In this document: positions 42,961-54,440 of the stretch, piece after piece
Layout of the letters: each line of letters opens with the position of its first letter
Numbering within the stretch: position 1 is the first letter of the stretch
Assembly: GCA_029747015.1 (NCBI GenBank)
Contig: JAKOGI010000429.1
Span: 480,001 to 544,000, forward strand
Direction of reading: 5' to 3'
DNA: 64,000 nucleotides
From: Carnegiea gigantea
Lineage: Eukaryota; Streptophyta; Magnoliopsida; Caryophyllales; Cactaceae
Made by a program: the position numbers and the translations under genes
The notes under the pieces: model-generated
The model's input: only the letters and a program-made list of their open reading frames with translations
Database searches by the model: none
What the model was told of the DNA's origin: nothing

Positions 42961-43470
42961 GGTGAGGTTCGGTTTTAGATTTGTTGTTGTTTCCCGCTAT
43001 CCTGTTCAGGAAGTAAGTTGGGTTTAGTTCCTCTCCTAATAGTTCATATCCTACGTACTACTAGAGTTCAATAACACATTACATGCTAGTGCATCATGTA
43101 ACAGTTGATAGTTTTTTAATCACATCACATTGCCACACTTACGTGGTCCAACCACTAAATTACATGCTCATGCATTACGCATCATATAGGCATCACGTTC
43201 ACGTGATTCACATACTTCACCGATAAAGAATGCTGGCATTCATATAACTCAAACATTTCATTGCATAGAATTTCAAAACCATAAGTGTTCCATATTAGTA
43301 CTCTTCATTACATCACAGTTTGTAACTTTATTAGCCTATAGTAGCTTAAGAACATAATAGAAAATAACTAACAGCATTATCCTAGCAAACAAACTTTCTA
43401 GCACTACGAGGTTCTACTGGTTAGGGGTATCCAGTGGACAGGTACCCCTACCACACCTGCCCCGCTTCCA
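42961..43470 (-). other. G2 leader between acidic ORF and gag
   Basis: Non-coding; homologous to the G3 leader 50750-51270 and to part of the G1 leader. No gene seen. Confidence 0.55.
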
Positions 43471-44290
43471 ATGGGTCACCGCAGTCTCAGACTTACCCCT
43501 CTTCTCAATAGAATCCATCTCTTCACCCAAGCTTTTAGGTCCTCTTGTTTGATCGTCCTGCACAACGAACTCCCTCCTTTCCTCCTCCTAATCCCCCTCG
43601 GGCTTCCCTTTCTCGATAGCCTCTGTCTTACTCTCGCTAGAGTCTCCTTCGAGGTCTTCACTTCCCATAAGTTTTCCCTCGCTCATCTCAGAATCCTCCT
43701 CAGGATCCTCCCATTCCATTGGTTCCACCTTACTAGGGTCCTCCTCACGGTCCTTTGCTTTCATTGGTTCCTTCTCGCTAGTGTCCTCCTCAGGGTCCTC
43801 CTCCTCCACTAGACTCAACTCAGTAAGAACATCTCCCTCATCCTTAGAGTCTCCTTGCTCATCAGTGAGCCCGTCTGTCGGGGTTGGGGCTTCCTCCTCA
43901 CTAACTGTGGGTATACGCTCCTGGTCATGGGGTCCTTCCAGCCTTAGGTAGTTTATCAGGTTAACTACACTCATCCCTATAGGCTCCCCATCACACCAGG
44001 AACACTTCGCCAATAGGCGATGATCACGAGCCTAGGGGTTGCAGCTCGTCAACTTGGTAGCGCCACTCAGGGTCTCCCTTTAGGGTAACCAGCAGAAAGA
44101 TCGCCCGGCTGTCCTCAATCCTCAAGCAGCTATTGGGCACATCCTCTAAGCATCTGGCTAACACCCACCTCACATGCCGAATGTGGTCTCACACAACCTG
44201 ACGTAGTCTCTTCGCTAACTGCTGGTGCAAATATGGACTTCCTACACAACCACAATGCTAGGTGCCCTCCATTCCTATACAAGGTAATTA
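43471..44290 (-). pseudogene. Acidic ORF upstream of gag in G2
   Basis: A sense-strand frame between the primer site and gag, not part of the standard gypsy gene set. The open part 44013-43588 starts 'AKCSWCDGEPIGMSVVNLIN' and then becomes strongly acidic, with repeats of the type 'EEDPEEDTSEKEP', 'EEDPSKVEPMEWEDPEED' and 'SEGKLMGSEDLEGD'. Upstream, in another frame (one frameshift near 44030), the N-terminal part 'DHIRHVRWVL' and 'IFLLVTLKGDPEWRYQVDEL' is recognisable, matching G3 (49968-50252). The function is unknown. It could be a gag-like or accessory factor. The shared protein sequence in two copies argues that it was translated in the ancestor. Confidence 0.65.
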
Positions 44291-44461
44291 CATATAAAAC
44301 ATGTATCCACACAATAACATGCATTTATTTAATACTCTATGCACATGCATGTAACCCTTGGCCCAAACTACACTCACTCTCCGAGCAATCCTTAGGTCTA
44401 TAAGTTTTAGTATTTAGTTTCTTACAGTCTTTTAAGCGAGCCTTCAGGTTAGTCAACTTGA

Positions 44462-44473
44462 GCTCTGATACCA
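44462..44473 (-). promoter_or_regulatory. Primer binding site of G2 (tRNA-Met)
   Basis: Minus-strand TGGTATCAGAGC, three bases after the LTR end GTGTTACA; complementary to initiator tRNA-Met. The downstream context is CTCAAGTTGAC. Confidence 0.9.
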
Positions 44474-44476
44474 CTT

Positions 44477-46999
44477 TGTAACACTTCGGGTTTCAAATTT
44501 CATTTCTTTATTACTAACAATTAACCTATGTGGCAGCGGAATCTAAAATGGGGTGTTACTGCCGTATTTCCTTCTTGGAAATACCAGGCTCGATATCGAA
44601 TAGCATTTAATGCAAACGTTCCTTAATAACACCTCAAACTTGAAAGAGTTCAAATATTGATGACAACTACTAAATTGAACAATTGTTCATGTCTATCTTT
44701 GCTTAGAACAATTAAGCTTTCATCTTCTTCGGTTTGTGCATCAGGGCCTCGCTTTACTTTCGGTCCCCCAGCCCCATGCATAACTAGATCACCTGAAAAC
44801 AAAACATTTAATAAAATTTAGATAAACTCAGTAAACAATCAGCCCTAACAGTCAACTACGCACACAAATTCATTTTGAAAACATTTGAAGGGGGTAGGGG
44901 AACAATAAGACCTTAAGGACACGTTTCCTATTAATATAACCGTCCATGCTTACAAGATCTTAGTGATGCACATTTATAATCCATGATCCAATCACGACTG
45001 TCAAATTTAAAGGTGAACGACCCCAATGGGTCTTATGACTTGCGCTTGGGTCCAACGCAACTGTTTAACTTTATCCTGGTCTACTGCTTGCTATGGCAGT
45101 TACCGTTTAAACCTTTCCTAACCTACCATCAGTAAGGATGGTTACTGCTAACTTGGCCCACGTCCCAATAGAGCATGTGGCATGCATGTACTAGTTTCCT
45201 GGGAAAGGCTAACGGCCTTCAGTTAACACAATTAGTTCAAGTCTCACCCAGCTCAGCCTTTACAATTGCTGCTACACTTCTCTATATTAGAGGTCGATTT
45301 AACAGGCAATATTCATTTAGTTCCAACCAACTTTCCCAAGGACAACATCATAACGAATAGTCTCTGAAACTCCAACATGGCGTTACTAAGTCTCAAATTC
45401 ACAATATAGCACATCAAGAAGATTCTACTACGCAGTCACATTCAGTTGACTCATACTTTCATTCCATTCAATCAGCATAATCAAAATCAGTTTGTTGTCT
45501 ACACTTGTCATGTTTAGGGTGTTGCCAGATTCTAAACCAAACTAGGCTGTTTTCTTGTTTCTTTTCACGGAGTCACTGACTGTCCCGGTCTAGTCAGTTT
45601 GCGGTAATTTGACTATAACTTGGGCTACGCTACTCCAATTCATTCGATTCAAAAACTAGATTATGCGGCCCATCCTGACGCATCTACCCTAAAAATTTCA
45701 CAATTTTTGTTAAACTAACCCATCTTGGCTGAATTTCCAAAATCAATGTAAGTGCAGCCCCCTTCCAACCCAGTAGGTTCTACCCCTCTTTTCCAATTTG
45801 ATTTTCCGACCCCATAACTTTAACTTTTGATGTCAAAAGTTTGACTTCTTGCCTATTATAGAAAGATCAGTTCATCTATTACAAATTTTACGTTTAGTGA
45901 TTTTGCAAACTCCAATAGTTACTAGGTTAAAAATCCTAAAACGCAAAGACTATCTCTGACTGCCCCAGTTTAGACAATCATCAGTAAACAGACCATAACT
46001 CATTCAATACAAGTCAAAATCCCTCGATTTAAAAGGCGTAGCGTAGGGGACATCTCGATCCCCTCAATTGTCACAATTTTTAGATTAGTAGAACAGCAGC
46101 AACAAATTTTTAAAGACAACAGTTTTTTGACTCTAATCAGTGGCGTGTTCTTCCTCCCTCTGGACCTAAGATCCGATCTTTTTGCCCTAACACCCACGAT
46201 ACTAATTCTCGTGGCTCTCTACACATGAATCCCAACTAATTTATCCCTCCCCGCCGAGTCATGCAAGTCAAAAGGTTTCAATTTTCACAACAAGAGCGCA
46301 AAATACCATCAAACACTCACCTCGTCGGGGTTCCTCAAAGATGTGCTTATCAACTTCACTCCCCTTGGAATTTAAATATGAAAATATATGTGGATAAACT
46401 AGTTTCAAAATCTAAATATGCTCCTTAAGAGCAAAATTTATAAAGACAATATAAAAACCTAAGAGTTTCAAACTTGAAAAGCATGATTGAAGTTAGGACT
46501 TTGCACAAGGGTCAGCATGGGATGGTTATTACACACCACAAGAGAGGGGTGACACAAGGGGGTAGCGGTTGTGGCCGGCGGCACAGGGTTGGCTAGGCGA
46601 CGACCAAGGTGGCGTGAAGGGGAGGGTGGGAGAGCGCTTGAGGGAGAGAGATGTAGGAGAGAAGAGATGTGGGAGAGAGAGAGAGTTAGACGGTTTGGGG
46701 CTCCTTTTTTTTTATAAGGTTTAAAAGGGTGAGGGGAGGGGTTTCGACTAGGGCTGCCGAGGGGGTGTCGGGCCAGGGGGAGGGGAAAGGGAAGAGGGGC
46801 GGGGGAAGGTTGTGGAGTTTGTAACTTCATGAGGAAGAAAGACCTCTAGATGCCTATTTTCCCTAAAAAAATTTTGTAGTGAGTTTGAAAAGAAGGAAAG
46901 TTTTGTAGGAAAAGAAAAATAATTCCCACTTTGACTTGGATTGACTCCAGGGAAATTTTAGGTCAGCCCATATCAAATAGAAATTTTTGGGGTTTTACA
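44477..46999 (-). repeat. 5' LTR of G2
   Basis: A 2523-bp LTR, minus reading TGTAAAACCCC (46999) to GTGTTACA (44477), with a CT-rich leader region near 46620-46690. Relative to the LTR at 47005 it lacks a stretch near 45500 and has an extra stretch near 45690-46020 that the other lacks, so the two are not a simple recent pair. Confidence 0.85.
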
Positions 47000-47004
47000 T
47001 TCTT

Positions 47005-49553
47005 TGTAAAACCACAGGTTTCAAATTTCATTTCTTTATTACTAACCCTCATCCTATGTGGTAGCGGGACATGAAATAGGGTGTTACTGCCGTATTTCCT
47101 TCTTGAAAATACCAGGGTTGATATCAAATAGCAATTAACGCAAACATTCCTTAATAACACCTCAAATTTGAAAGAGTTCAAATATTGATGACAACTATTA
47201 AATTAAACAATTATTCATCTCTATCTTTGCTTATAATAATTAAGGTTTTATCTTCTTCGATTTAGGCATCAGGGCCTCGCTCTACTTTTGGTTCCCCAGT
47301 CACTTGAAAACAAAACATTTTATAAAACTGAGATAAACCCAGTAAACAATCACCCCTAACAGTCAACTACGCACACAAATTTATTTTGAAAACATTTTAA
47401 GGGGGTAGGGGAACAATAAGACCTTAAGGACACGTTTCCCATTAATATAGCCATCCATGCTTACAAGATCTCAGTGATGCACATTTATAATCCATGATCC
47501 AATCACGACTGTCAGATTTAAAGGTGAACGACCTCAATGGGTCTTATGGCTTGCGTTTGGGTCCAACGCAACTGTTTAACTCTATCCTGGTCTACTGCTT
47601 GCTATGGCAGTTACCGTTTAAACCTTTCCTGACCAACCATCAGTAAGGATGGTTACTGCTAACCTGGCCCACGTCCCAATAGAGCACGTGGCCACTCACA
47701 TGCATGTACTAGTTTCCCGGGGAAGGCTAATGGCCTTCAGTTAACACAATTAGTTCAAGTCTCACCTAGCTCAGCCTTTATAATTACTGTTACACCTCTC
47801 TATATTAGAGGTCGATCTAACTGGCGATATTCATCAGTTCCAACCTACTTCCCCAAGGACAATATCACAGCGAATAATCTCTGAAGCTTCAACATAACGA
47901 TACCAAGTCTTAAATTCACAACATAGCACATCATGCCAATTCTACTACGCAATCACATGCAGTTGACTCATGCTTTCATTCCATCCAATCAGCATAACCA
48001 AAATCAGTTCTTACCATGTTCAATGCACACATGATTTTTAAACAACTCAGGGAAAGGTCAGGACATGATTGTTACCTGGATACTGTATGAAATTACAGGC
48101 TCAGTTGCTATTTTGAACCTACTGCTCCGTACTTGGGCCAAAACACAGCCCACACGTAGTCCAAAATCGAATAGACTACATCCCTAGCCCCTGACTTACT
48201 ACTAATTTTTTTCCTAGAATTTTATTCATGTTTTAGGGCTCCCAATTGAAACCCAATCCCTAATCCAGATTCGACCAGAATCTGGGTTCGCTTTTCAGAA
48301 CCCATATCTTATGCTCCCAGTGTCCGAATCCTAGTTTCGTGCTGAATATCGAACGTTCGGTCCGTCCTATACACTTGTCATGTTTAGGGTTTTGCCAGAT
48401 GCTAACTTGAACTTGGCCGTTTTCTTGTTTCTTTTCACGATGTCACTGACTGTCCCGGTCTGGTCAGTTTGCGGTAATTTGACCATAACTTGGGCTACAC
48501 TACTCCAATTCATTTGATTCAAAGACTCGATTATGTAGCCCATCCTTATGTAGCTACCCTCGATTTAAAAGGCGTAGTGCAGGGGACATCTCGGCCCATC
48601 TACCCTCAAATTGTCACGAATTGTAGATCAATAGAACAGCGGGAAAACATTTTTAAAAACATGTTAGTTTTCAGACTCTAATCAGTGGCGTGTTCTTCCC
48701 CACTCTGAACCTAAGATCTGATCTTTTCACCTTAAGACCCACGATACTAATTCTCGTGACTCTGTACACATGAATCCTGACTACTTTATCCCTCCCCCTC
48801 GAGTCGTCCAGGTCAAAAGGTTTATATTTTTGCAACAAGAGTGCGAAATACCATCAAACACTCACCTTGTTAGGGTTCCTCAAAGAACTGCTTCTCAACT
48901 TCACTCCCCTTGAAATTTAAATATGAAAATGCATGTACCCATAACCAAAAATCAGTTTCAAAATGTAAATATACTCCTTAAATGCAAAATTTATAAGGAC
49001 AACACAAAAACCTAAGAGTTTCAAACTTGAAAAGCATGATTGAAGTTAGGACTTTGCACAAGGGTGAGCATGGGGTAGTTGTTACTCACCATAAGAGAGA
49101 AGGGGGCACAAGGGGGTAGAAGTTATGGCTGGTGGCACAGGGCTGGCTGGGCGGCGGCCAAGGCGGCGTGAAGGTGAGGGAAAGAGAGCGCTTGAGGGAG
49201 AGAGATGTAGGAGGGAGAGAGATGTGGGGGAGAGAGAGAGACTTAGATGGTTTAGGGCTCCTTTTTTTTTATAAGGCTTAAAAGGGTAAGGGGGGTTTCG
49301 GCTAGGGATAACGAGGGGGTATCGGGCCAGGGGGAAGGGAAAGGGAAGAGGGGAGGGGTAAGGTTGTAGGGTTTGTAACTTTATGAGGAAGAAAGACCTC
49401 TAGATGCCTATTTTCCCAAAAAAAATTTTATAGTGAGTTTAAAAAGAAACAAATTTTTGTAGAAAAAGAAAAATAATTCCCACTTTGACTTGGATTGACT
49501 CGAGGAAAATTTTAGGTCGGCCCATATCGAATATAAAGTTTTTGGGTTTTACA
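47005..49553 (-). repeat. Second minus-strand gypsy LTR next to G2
   Basis: A 2549-bp LTR of the same family, minus reading TGTAAAACCC (49553) to TTTTACA (47005). It is preceded by the purine tract CTTAAGGGGGGTAGAA and a pol end, so it is a 3' LTR. It is separated from the G2 5' LTR by only 5 bp (TTCTT, 47000-47004). Confidence 0.82.
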
Positions 49554-49797
49554 TTCTACCCCCCTTAAGCAGTTTCATCCCCGAAACTTAACACGCACCT
49601 GTTCACATAAATAGATGCGAGTATTTGTCTCGCATCTCCTGTTTCGGTTCCGAGGTCGCCTCTACCATCTCGTTGTTGGGCCAAAGGACCTTCACTGGGG
49701 GTACCACTTTCTTGTGGAGTTGTTTCTCCCTCCGGTCCAGGATTTGCAAAGGTTGCTCTTCATAAGACAGATCCTCTTGGAGTTGTACTAACCTGAA
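49554..49797 (-). pseudogene. pol stub with chromodomain, minus strand
   Basis: The last part of a gypsy polyprotein: 'LQEDLSYEEQPLQILDRREK', '..HKKVVPPVKVLWPNNEMVEA' and '..EMRDKYSHLFM' before the stop. This is the chromodomain end, better preserved than in G2, with the aromatic and charged positions typical of Tekay/Del ('VKVLW'). Everything upstream in minus reading is replaced at about 49797 by plus-strand G3 sequence, so the fragment is only a stub. Confidence 0.82.
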
Positions 49798-49967
49798 GGC
49801 TCGCCTAAAAAACTGTAAGAAACTAAATACTAAAACTGGTAAACCTAACGAATGCTCAGAGAGTGAGTGTAATTCAGGGTAGGGGTTGTATGGATGTGCA
49901 TAGAGTATTAAATAAATGCATGCTATTGTGTGGATATATGTCTTATGTGTAATTACCTTGTGTATGA

Positions 49968-50744
49968 ATGGAGGGTACCCAGCATTGTGGTTATGCAGGA
50001 GATCCATGTTCGCACGAGTTGTTAGGTAAGGGACCAGGTCACGTTATGAGGGACCATATTCGGCATGTGAGGTGGGTGTTACCCAGATACTTAGAGGATG
50101 TGACCAATAGCTACTTGAGGATTGAGAATAATCGGGTGATCTTTCTGCTGCTGACCTTAAAGGGAGACCCTGAGTGGTGCTACCGAGTTGACGAGCTGCA
50201 CTCCCGGGCTCATGATCATCGCCCATGGGGGAAGTATTATTGGTGTGACTGAGAGCCTGTGGGGATGAATGTAGTTGATTTGATAAACTACTTGAGGTTG
50301 GAAGGACCCTATGACCAGGAGTGTATACCCACAGCTAGTAAGGAGGATGTCCTACCTCCGGGAGACGAGCTCACTGATGAGGAGGAAGACTCTAAGGATG
50401 AGGGAGATGTTCCTACTAAGGTAGGTTTGGTGGAGGAGGAGGACCCTAGCGAGGAGGAACCGATAGAAGCAGAGGGCCCAGAGGAGGACCCTAGCAAGGT
50501 GAAACCAATGGAAGAGGAGGACCCCGAGGAGGATCCTAGCGAGGAGGAATCGATGAAAGAGGAGGACCCTGAGGAGGATTCTGAGCTGAGTGAGGGAAAA
50601 CCTATGGGAAGTGAAGACCTCAAAGGAGACTCTAGCAAGAGCAAGACGGAGGCTATCAAGAAAGAGAACCCGAGGGGGGTCAGGAGGGGGAAAGGAAGGA
50701 GTTCGTTAGGCAGGACGATCAAACAAGAGGACCTGAAAGCTTAG
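49968..50744 (+). pseudogene. Acidic ORF upstream of gag in G3
   Basis: One frame open from 49968 to 50744 apart from a single TGA at 50250-50252, where G2 has a Gly codon. N-terminal part: 'DHIRHVRWVLPRYLEDVTNS', 'YLRIENNRVIFLLLTLKGDP', 'EWCYRVDELHSRAHDHRPWG', 'KYYWCD'. The middle is 'EPVGMNVVDLINYLRLEGPY'. The C-terminal half is a run of imperfect acidic repeats (EEDPSEEEP, EEDPEEDPSEEES), then a basic tail (RRGKGRSSLGRTIKQEDLKA). No known domain is recognised. It shares its N-terminal block with G2, so it looks like a true extra gene of this subfamily, placed between primer site and gag. Role unknown. Confidence 0.68.
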
Positions 50745-51270
50745 GTGAAGAGATGAATTCTATGGAGAAAAGGGGTGAGTCTGAGACTGGGGTGACCCGC
50801 TGGAAGCGGGGCAGGTGTGGTAGGAGTACCTATCCACTGGACGTCCCTGACTAGTAGAAGCTCACAGTGCTAGAAAGTTTGTTTGCTAGGATAATGCTGT
50901 TACTTATTTTCTGTTATATTCTTAAGTCACTCTAGGCTAATAAAGTTACAAACTGTGATGTAATGAAGAGTATTAGTATAGAACACTTATGATTTTGAAA
51001 TTCTATGCAATGAAATGTTTGAGTTATCTGAATACCAACGTTCTTTATCGGTGAAGTATGTGAATCACGTGAAAGTGATGCCTATATGATGTGCAATGGA
51101 TGAGCATGTGATTTAGTGGTTGGACCACGTAAGTGTGGCAATGTGATGTGATTAAAAACCTGTCAAATTTTGCATGATGCACTAGCATGTAATGTGTTAT
51201 TGAACTCTAGTAGTACGTAGGATATGAACTATTAAGAGAGGAACTACACCCAACTTACTTCTCAAACAGG
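50745..51270 (+). other. G3 leader before gag
   Basis: Non-coding; homologous to 42961-43470 (reversed) in G2. No gene seen. Confidence 0.55.
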
Positions 51271-52560
51271 ATGGCAGGAAACAACAACGAATCTCAAACC
51301 GGACCTCACCCTGCTACGAGACTCTTTGTAAATCAGGAAGTTAACGTGTTAAGCCTCAGGGAACGGCTGGATGCCCTACGCACTAGGAATGGGAACGGGT
51401 CTCGCAGCCAGGTGGACGAGACCAACCCACCCACTGGGGCTGAACTCACTAACCTGGTACTAATGGAGCTGCTGCAGAAGCAAGGGGAGCAGTTACGGCT
51501 TTAAAACGAGCAATTGCAAAAGCTAATGGAGGTCCAGGAGAACAGGGTCGAGGAAGATAATTATTAAATGTTTAAGAGATTTGTGAGCTACCACCCACCT
51601 ATCTATGATGGCCCCCCCGACCCCAAGACTTTTGAGGACTTGATTAGGGGCATGGAGAAACTGTTTGACGCACTTCAATGCTCTAAGGAGTGGAAAGTTG
51701 GTGTCGTTGTCTTTTAGTTGAAGGATAAGCCGATCTATGGTGGGTGAGGGAAAGACAACACGAGCCTGGGTTCGATTGGAGCAAGTTCAAGGAAATTATC
51801 GAGGATCATTTCTAACCCATCTCCCTCCAGAAGGCCAAGGAGGGTGAATTCATGCAACTGTAGCAAGGAAGCATGAGCGTACTTGAGCACGCCTCAAAAT
51901 TTATGGAGCTCTTGCAGTTTGCCCCAGCCTTCATAGCTAACGAGAGGCTAAAGATGAACCAGTCCGAGGTTGGGCTCAACCCCACCATTAAGGAGCGAAT
52001 GTCGGTACAATAGTACACCTCCTACATTGACCTTTATGGTGCTGCGGTCGATGTAGAAAGGGCCATGAAGGAGCGGAGTAACTATTTCAATAAGCAGCAG
52101 GGAGTTAAGAGCATGGGGGATGACCGAGGGAACTTTCAACTATAGGAGCAGTACTGTAGATCCTTTGGGAAACAGTACTTGAACAACAATGCTTGTGGGG
52201 TCAGCACCCCAATGCACTGCCTAAAGTAACCTACAATGCCTGCGGAAAGTTGGGGCACTATGCCAGAGAATATCGCACAATGAAGAGGTGCTTTCACTAC
52301 AGAAGCCCTCAACACCAGGTTCGGGACTGCCCACACCCCCCACCACCTACCTATCAAGGACAAGGACAAGGCCAGGGACAACAACAAGGACGACGACCCC
52401 CGCAACTATATCAGAATAGGGTGGACAGGCAGCCAACTCCAACCAGCGGAACTGGGCACCTCAATAAACTCAGGCCTGACCTCCCAACCAACCACCTCGG
52501 AACAATGGGGGCAGCGTATATGTGATGCGAAAGGAGGAAGCTGGACGCTCCAATGTGGGG
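51271..52560 (+). pseudogene. gag of G3
   Basis: Starts at ATG 51271 (MAGNNNESQTGPHP). The N-terminal part has '..LSLRERLDALRTRNGNGSR' and a Leu/Gln helix, with a TAA at about 51502. The core follows in frame with further stops: 'MFKRFVSYHPPIYDG', 'TFEDLIRGMEKLFDALQCS'. A frame change near 51740 precedes 'MNQSEVGLNPTIKERMS'-like sequence. The zinc knuckle at about 52220-52265 reads CNACGKLGHYAREY, its last Cys changed to Tyr, and is followed by 'CFHYRSPQHQVRDCP', again missing a Cys. A Gln/Gly-rich 'QGQGQGQQQGRRPP' tail ends it. Confidence 0.8.
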
Positions 52561-53800
52561 ACGGGTACTTTCTTTATACTAACTCAGCCAGTAAATGTTT
52601 TGTTTGATTCTGGTGCCATGTACTCCTTTATTTCTGTTAAACTGGTTGAGACGTTGAACTAGTTCCCACCCATAAATCTTCATTGTTATTTGTGATTTTC
52701 CCTAATGGGAAGGCAGTGATGTGTGAAGAACTGTACGAGAATTGCCTTATTAGGATGTATGAGCATGAGTTCGTGGCAGACTTATATAGTTTTGAGTTAA
52801 CGGACTTTGGGATCATTTTGGGGATGGATTGGTTAGCTAAATATTAGACTCAAATAGACTGTTCAAGACAAAAAAATGACCCTAAAAGGGCCCAATAGGG
52901 AGAAAGTGGTGCATAAGGGTAAGGGACCTAGAGCGGGAGTGAAATTAATTTCTATGATGAAGGCCCGCAAATTGTTAGGCAAAGGATGCAAGAGATTCTG
53001 GTGTAACGTAGCGAAAATCGGGGATAACGAACCCTCCCTTGAGGACATTCTAGTGGTGAGGGAGTTTCCAGATGTATTTCTTGAGGAGATCCCGCGAATG
53101 CCACCCCTTAGAGAAGTGGAGTTTTGTATCGACCTGACCCCTGGAGCCACACCTATATCTAAGGCACCTTACCATATGGCACCGGTAGAATTTAAGGAAT
53201 TGAAGACACAGCTGGATGAATTATTAGAGAAGGGGTATATCTAGCCTAGTACATCTCCATGGGGAGCCGCGGTGTTGTCTGTAAAGAAGAAGGATGGAAC
53301 CCTAAGGTTGTGTGTAGACTATTGGAAGTTGAACAAAATAACGATCAAGAATCGTTACCCTCTACCCAGGATAGATGACCTTTTTGACCAGTTAAGAGGC
53401 ACGGGGACTTTTTCTAAAATAGACCTTCGTTTGGGGTACCACCAACTCCGAATTGAGGATGAAGATATACCCAAGACTGCCTTTCGCAGCTGGTATGGAC
53501 ACTAAAAATTTGTGATGATACCCTTTGGCCTCACCAATGCCCCAGCAACATTTATGGATCTCATGAATAGGGTTTTTAAACCCTACTTGGATCAATTTGT
53601 GGTGGGGTATTGATAGATAATATCCTAATTTACTCGAAGGCCCCAGAGGAGCATACCCACCACCTAAGAGCAGTCCTGGAAGTGTTACAGAGAAAGGAGT
53701 TATACGCCAAAATTTTGAAGTGTGAGTTTTAGTTGAGCAAGATGGCATTTTTGGGACACGTAGTAACCAACGAGGGAGTGTCCGTGGACCTCCAAAAGAT
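52561..53800 (+). pseudogene. pol of G3: protease and reverse transcriptase
   Basis: The protease motif VLFDSGAMYSFISVKL lies at about 52600-52645, with Asp-Ser-Gly kept. Then come 'GIILGMDWLAKY'-like sequence, 'ARKLLGKGCKRFWCNV' and '[20 protein letters not shown]'. RT: 'FCIDLTPGATPISKAPYHMA', '[20 protein letters not shown]', '[20 protein letters not shown]'. The catalytic centre near 53610 is out of frame through an inserted base and codes Ile-Asp-Asn at the level of codons (ata gat aat), the same Asp-to-Asn change as G2. Stops and frame changes are frequent from 53500 on. Confidence 0.85.
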
Positions 53801-54440
53801 AGAGGCTGTGACGAACTAGCCCAGACCTAAGAACCCGACGGAAGTGAGGAGTTTCTTGGGTTTGGCTAGGTACTATCACAGATTTGTCCAAAACTTCTTG
53901 AAGATTGCCACCTCGCTCACGAATTTGACCAAAAAGGTCACTAGGTATGAATCGATGGAACAGTGTGAGGAAGCGTCCCAGCAGCTTAAGAAGAGACTGA
54001 CAAGTGCGCCGATACTGGCCTTACCTACCACCGATAAAGATTTTGTGGTGTATAATGATGCCTCTAGGAGTGGGTTGCAGTGTGTACTAATGCAAGAGGG
54101 TCGTGTTATAAATTATGCCTTGCAACAATTGAAGACCCATGAGCGGAACTACCCGACCCACGACCTGGAGTTAGCAGCTGTCGTGTTTGCGCTTAAGATC
54201 TAGAGGCACTACCTGTACAGTGTATGTTGTGAGGTTTTTACCGATCACCAGAGTTTGAAATACCTCTTTTCACAAAAGGATCTAAATCTGAGATAGACAA
54301 GGTGGTTAGAATTCCTGAAGGACTATGATGTCCATTTCCAGTATCATCTGGGAAAGGCGAATGTAGTGGCAGATGCATTGAGCCGTCGACTGTACCCAGC
54401 ACTGAGCTGCTTACTAGCACTTCTAAATGAGTTGTGTGAG
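53801..54440 (+). pseudogene. pol of G3: RT connection and RNase H
   Basis: The segment 53844-54203 is open: '[20 protein letters not shown]' (RT thumb), '[20 protein letters not shown]', then RNase H '[20 protein letters not shown]', in which the first catalytic Asp context YSDAS reads YNDAS. It continues with '[20 protein letters not shown]', a TAG, then '[20 protein letters not shown]' and '[15 protein letters not shown]'. RNase H is therefore nearly complete apart from stops. Confidence 0.87.

Larger units (their letters stand above)
25182..46999 (-). mobile_element. Ty3-gypsy chromovirus (Tekay/Del-like) element G2, carrying copia C1
   Basis: In minus reading: 5' LTR 44477-46999, tRNA-Met primer site, upstream acidic ORF, gag, protease, RT, RNase H, integrase, chromodomain, purine tract and 3' LTR 25182-27196. 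Copia C1 (27282-38377) sits in the chromodomain. Without C1 the element is about 10.7 kb. Every gene has stops or frameshifts. Confidence 0.85.

Noticed and set aside
50309..50722. Minus-strand Ser/Leu-rich open frame of 137 codons
   Set aside because: It is the reverse of the acidic Glu/Asp repeat gene of G3; its Ser-rich composition is a mirror of GAG/GAC codons.
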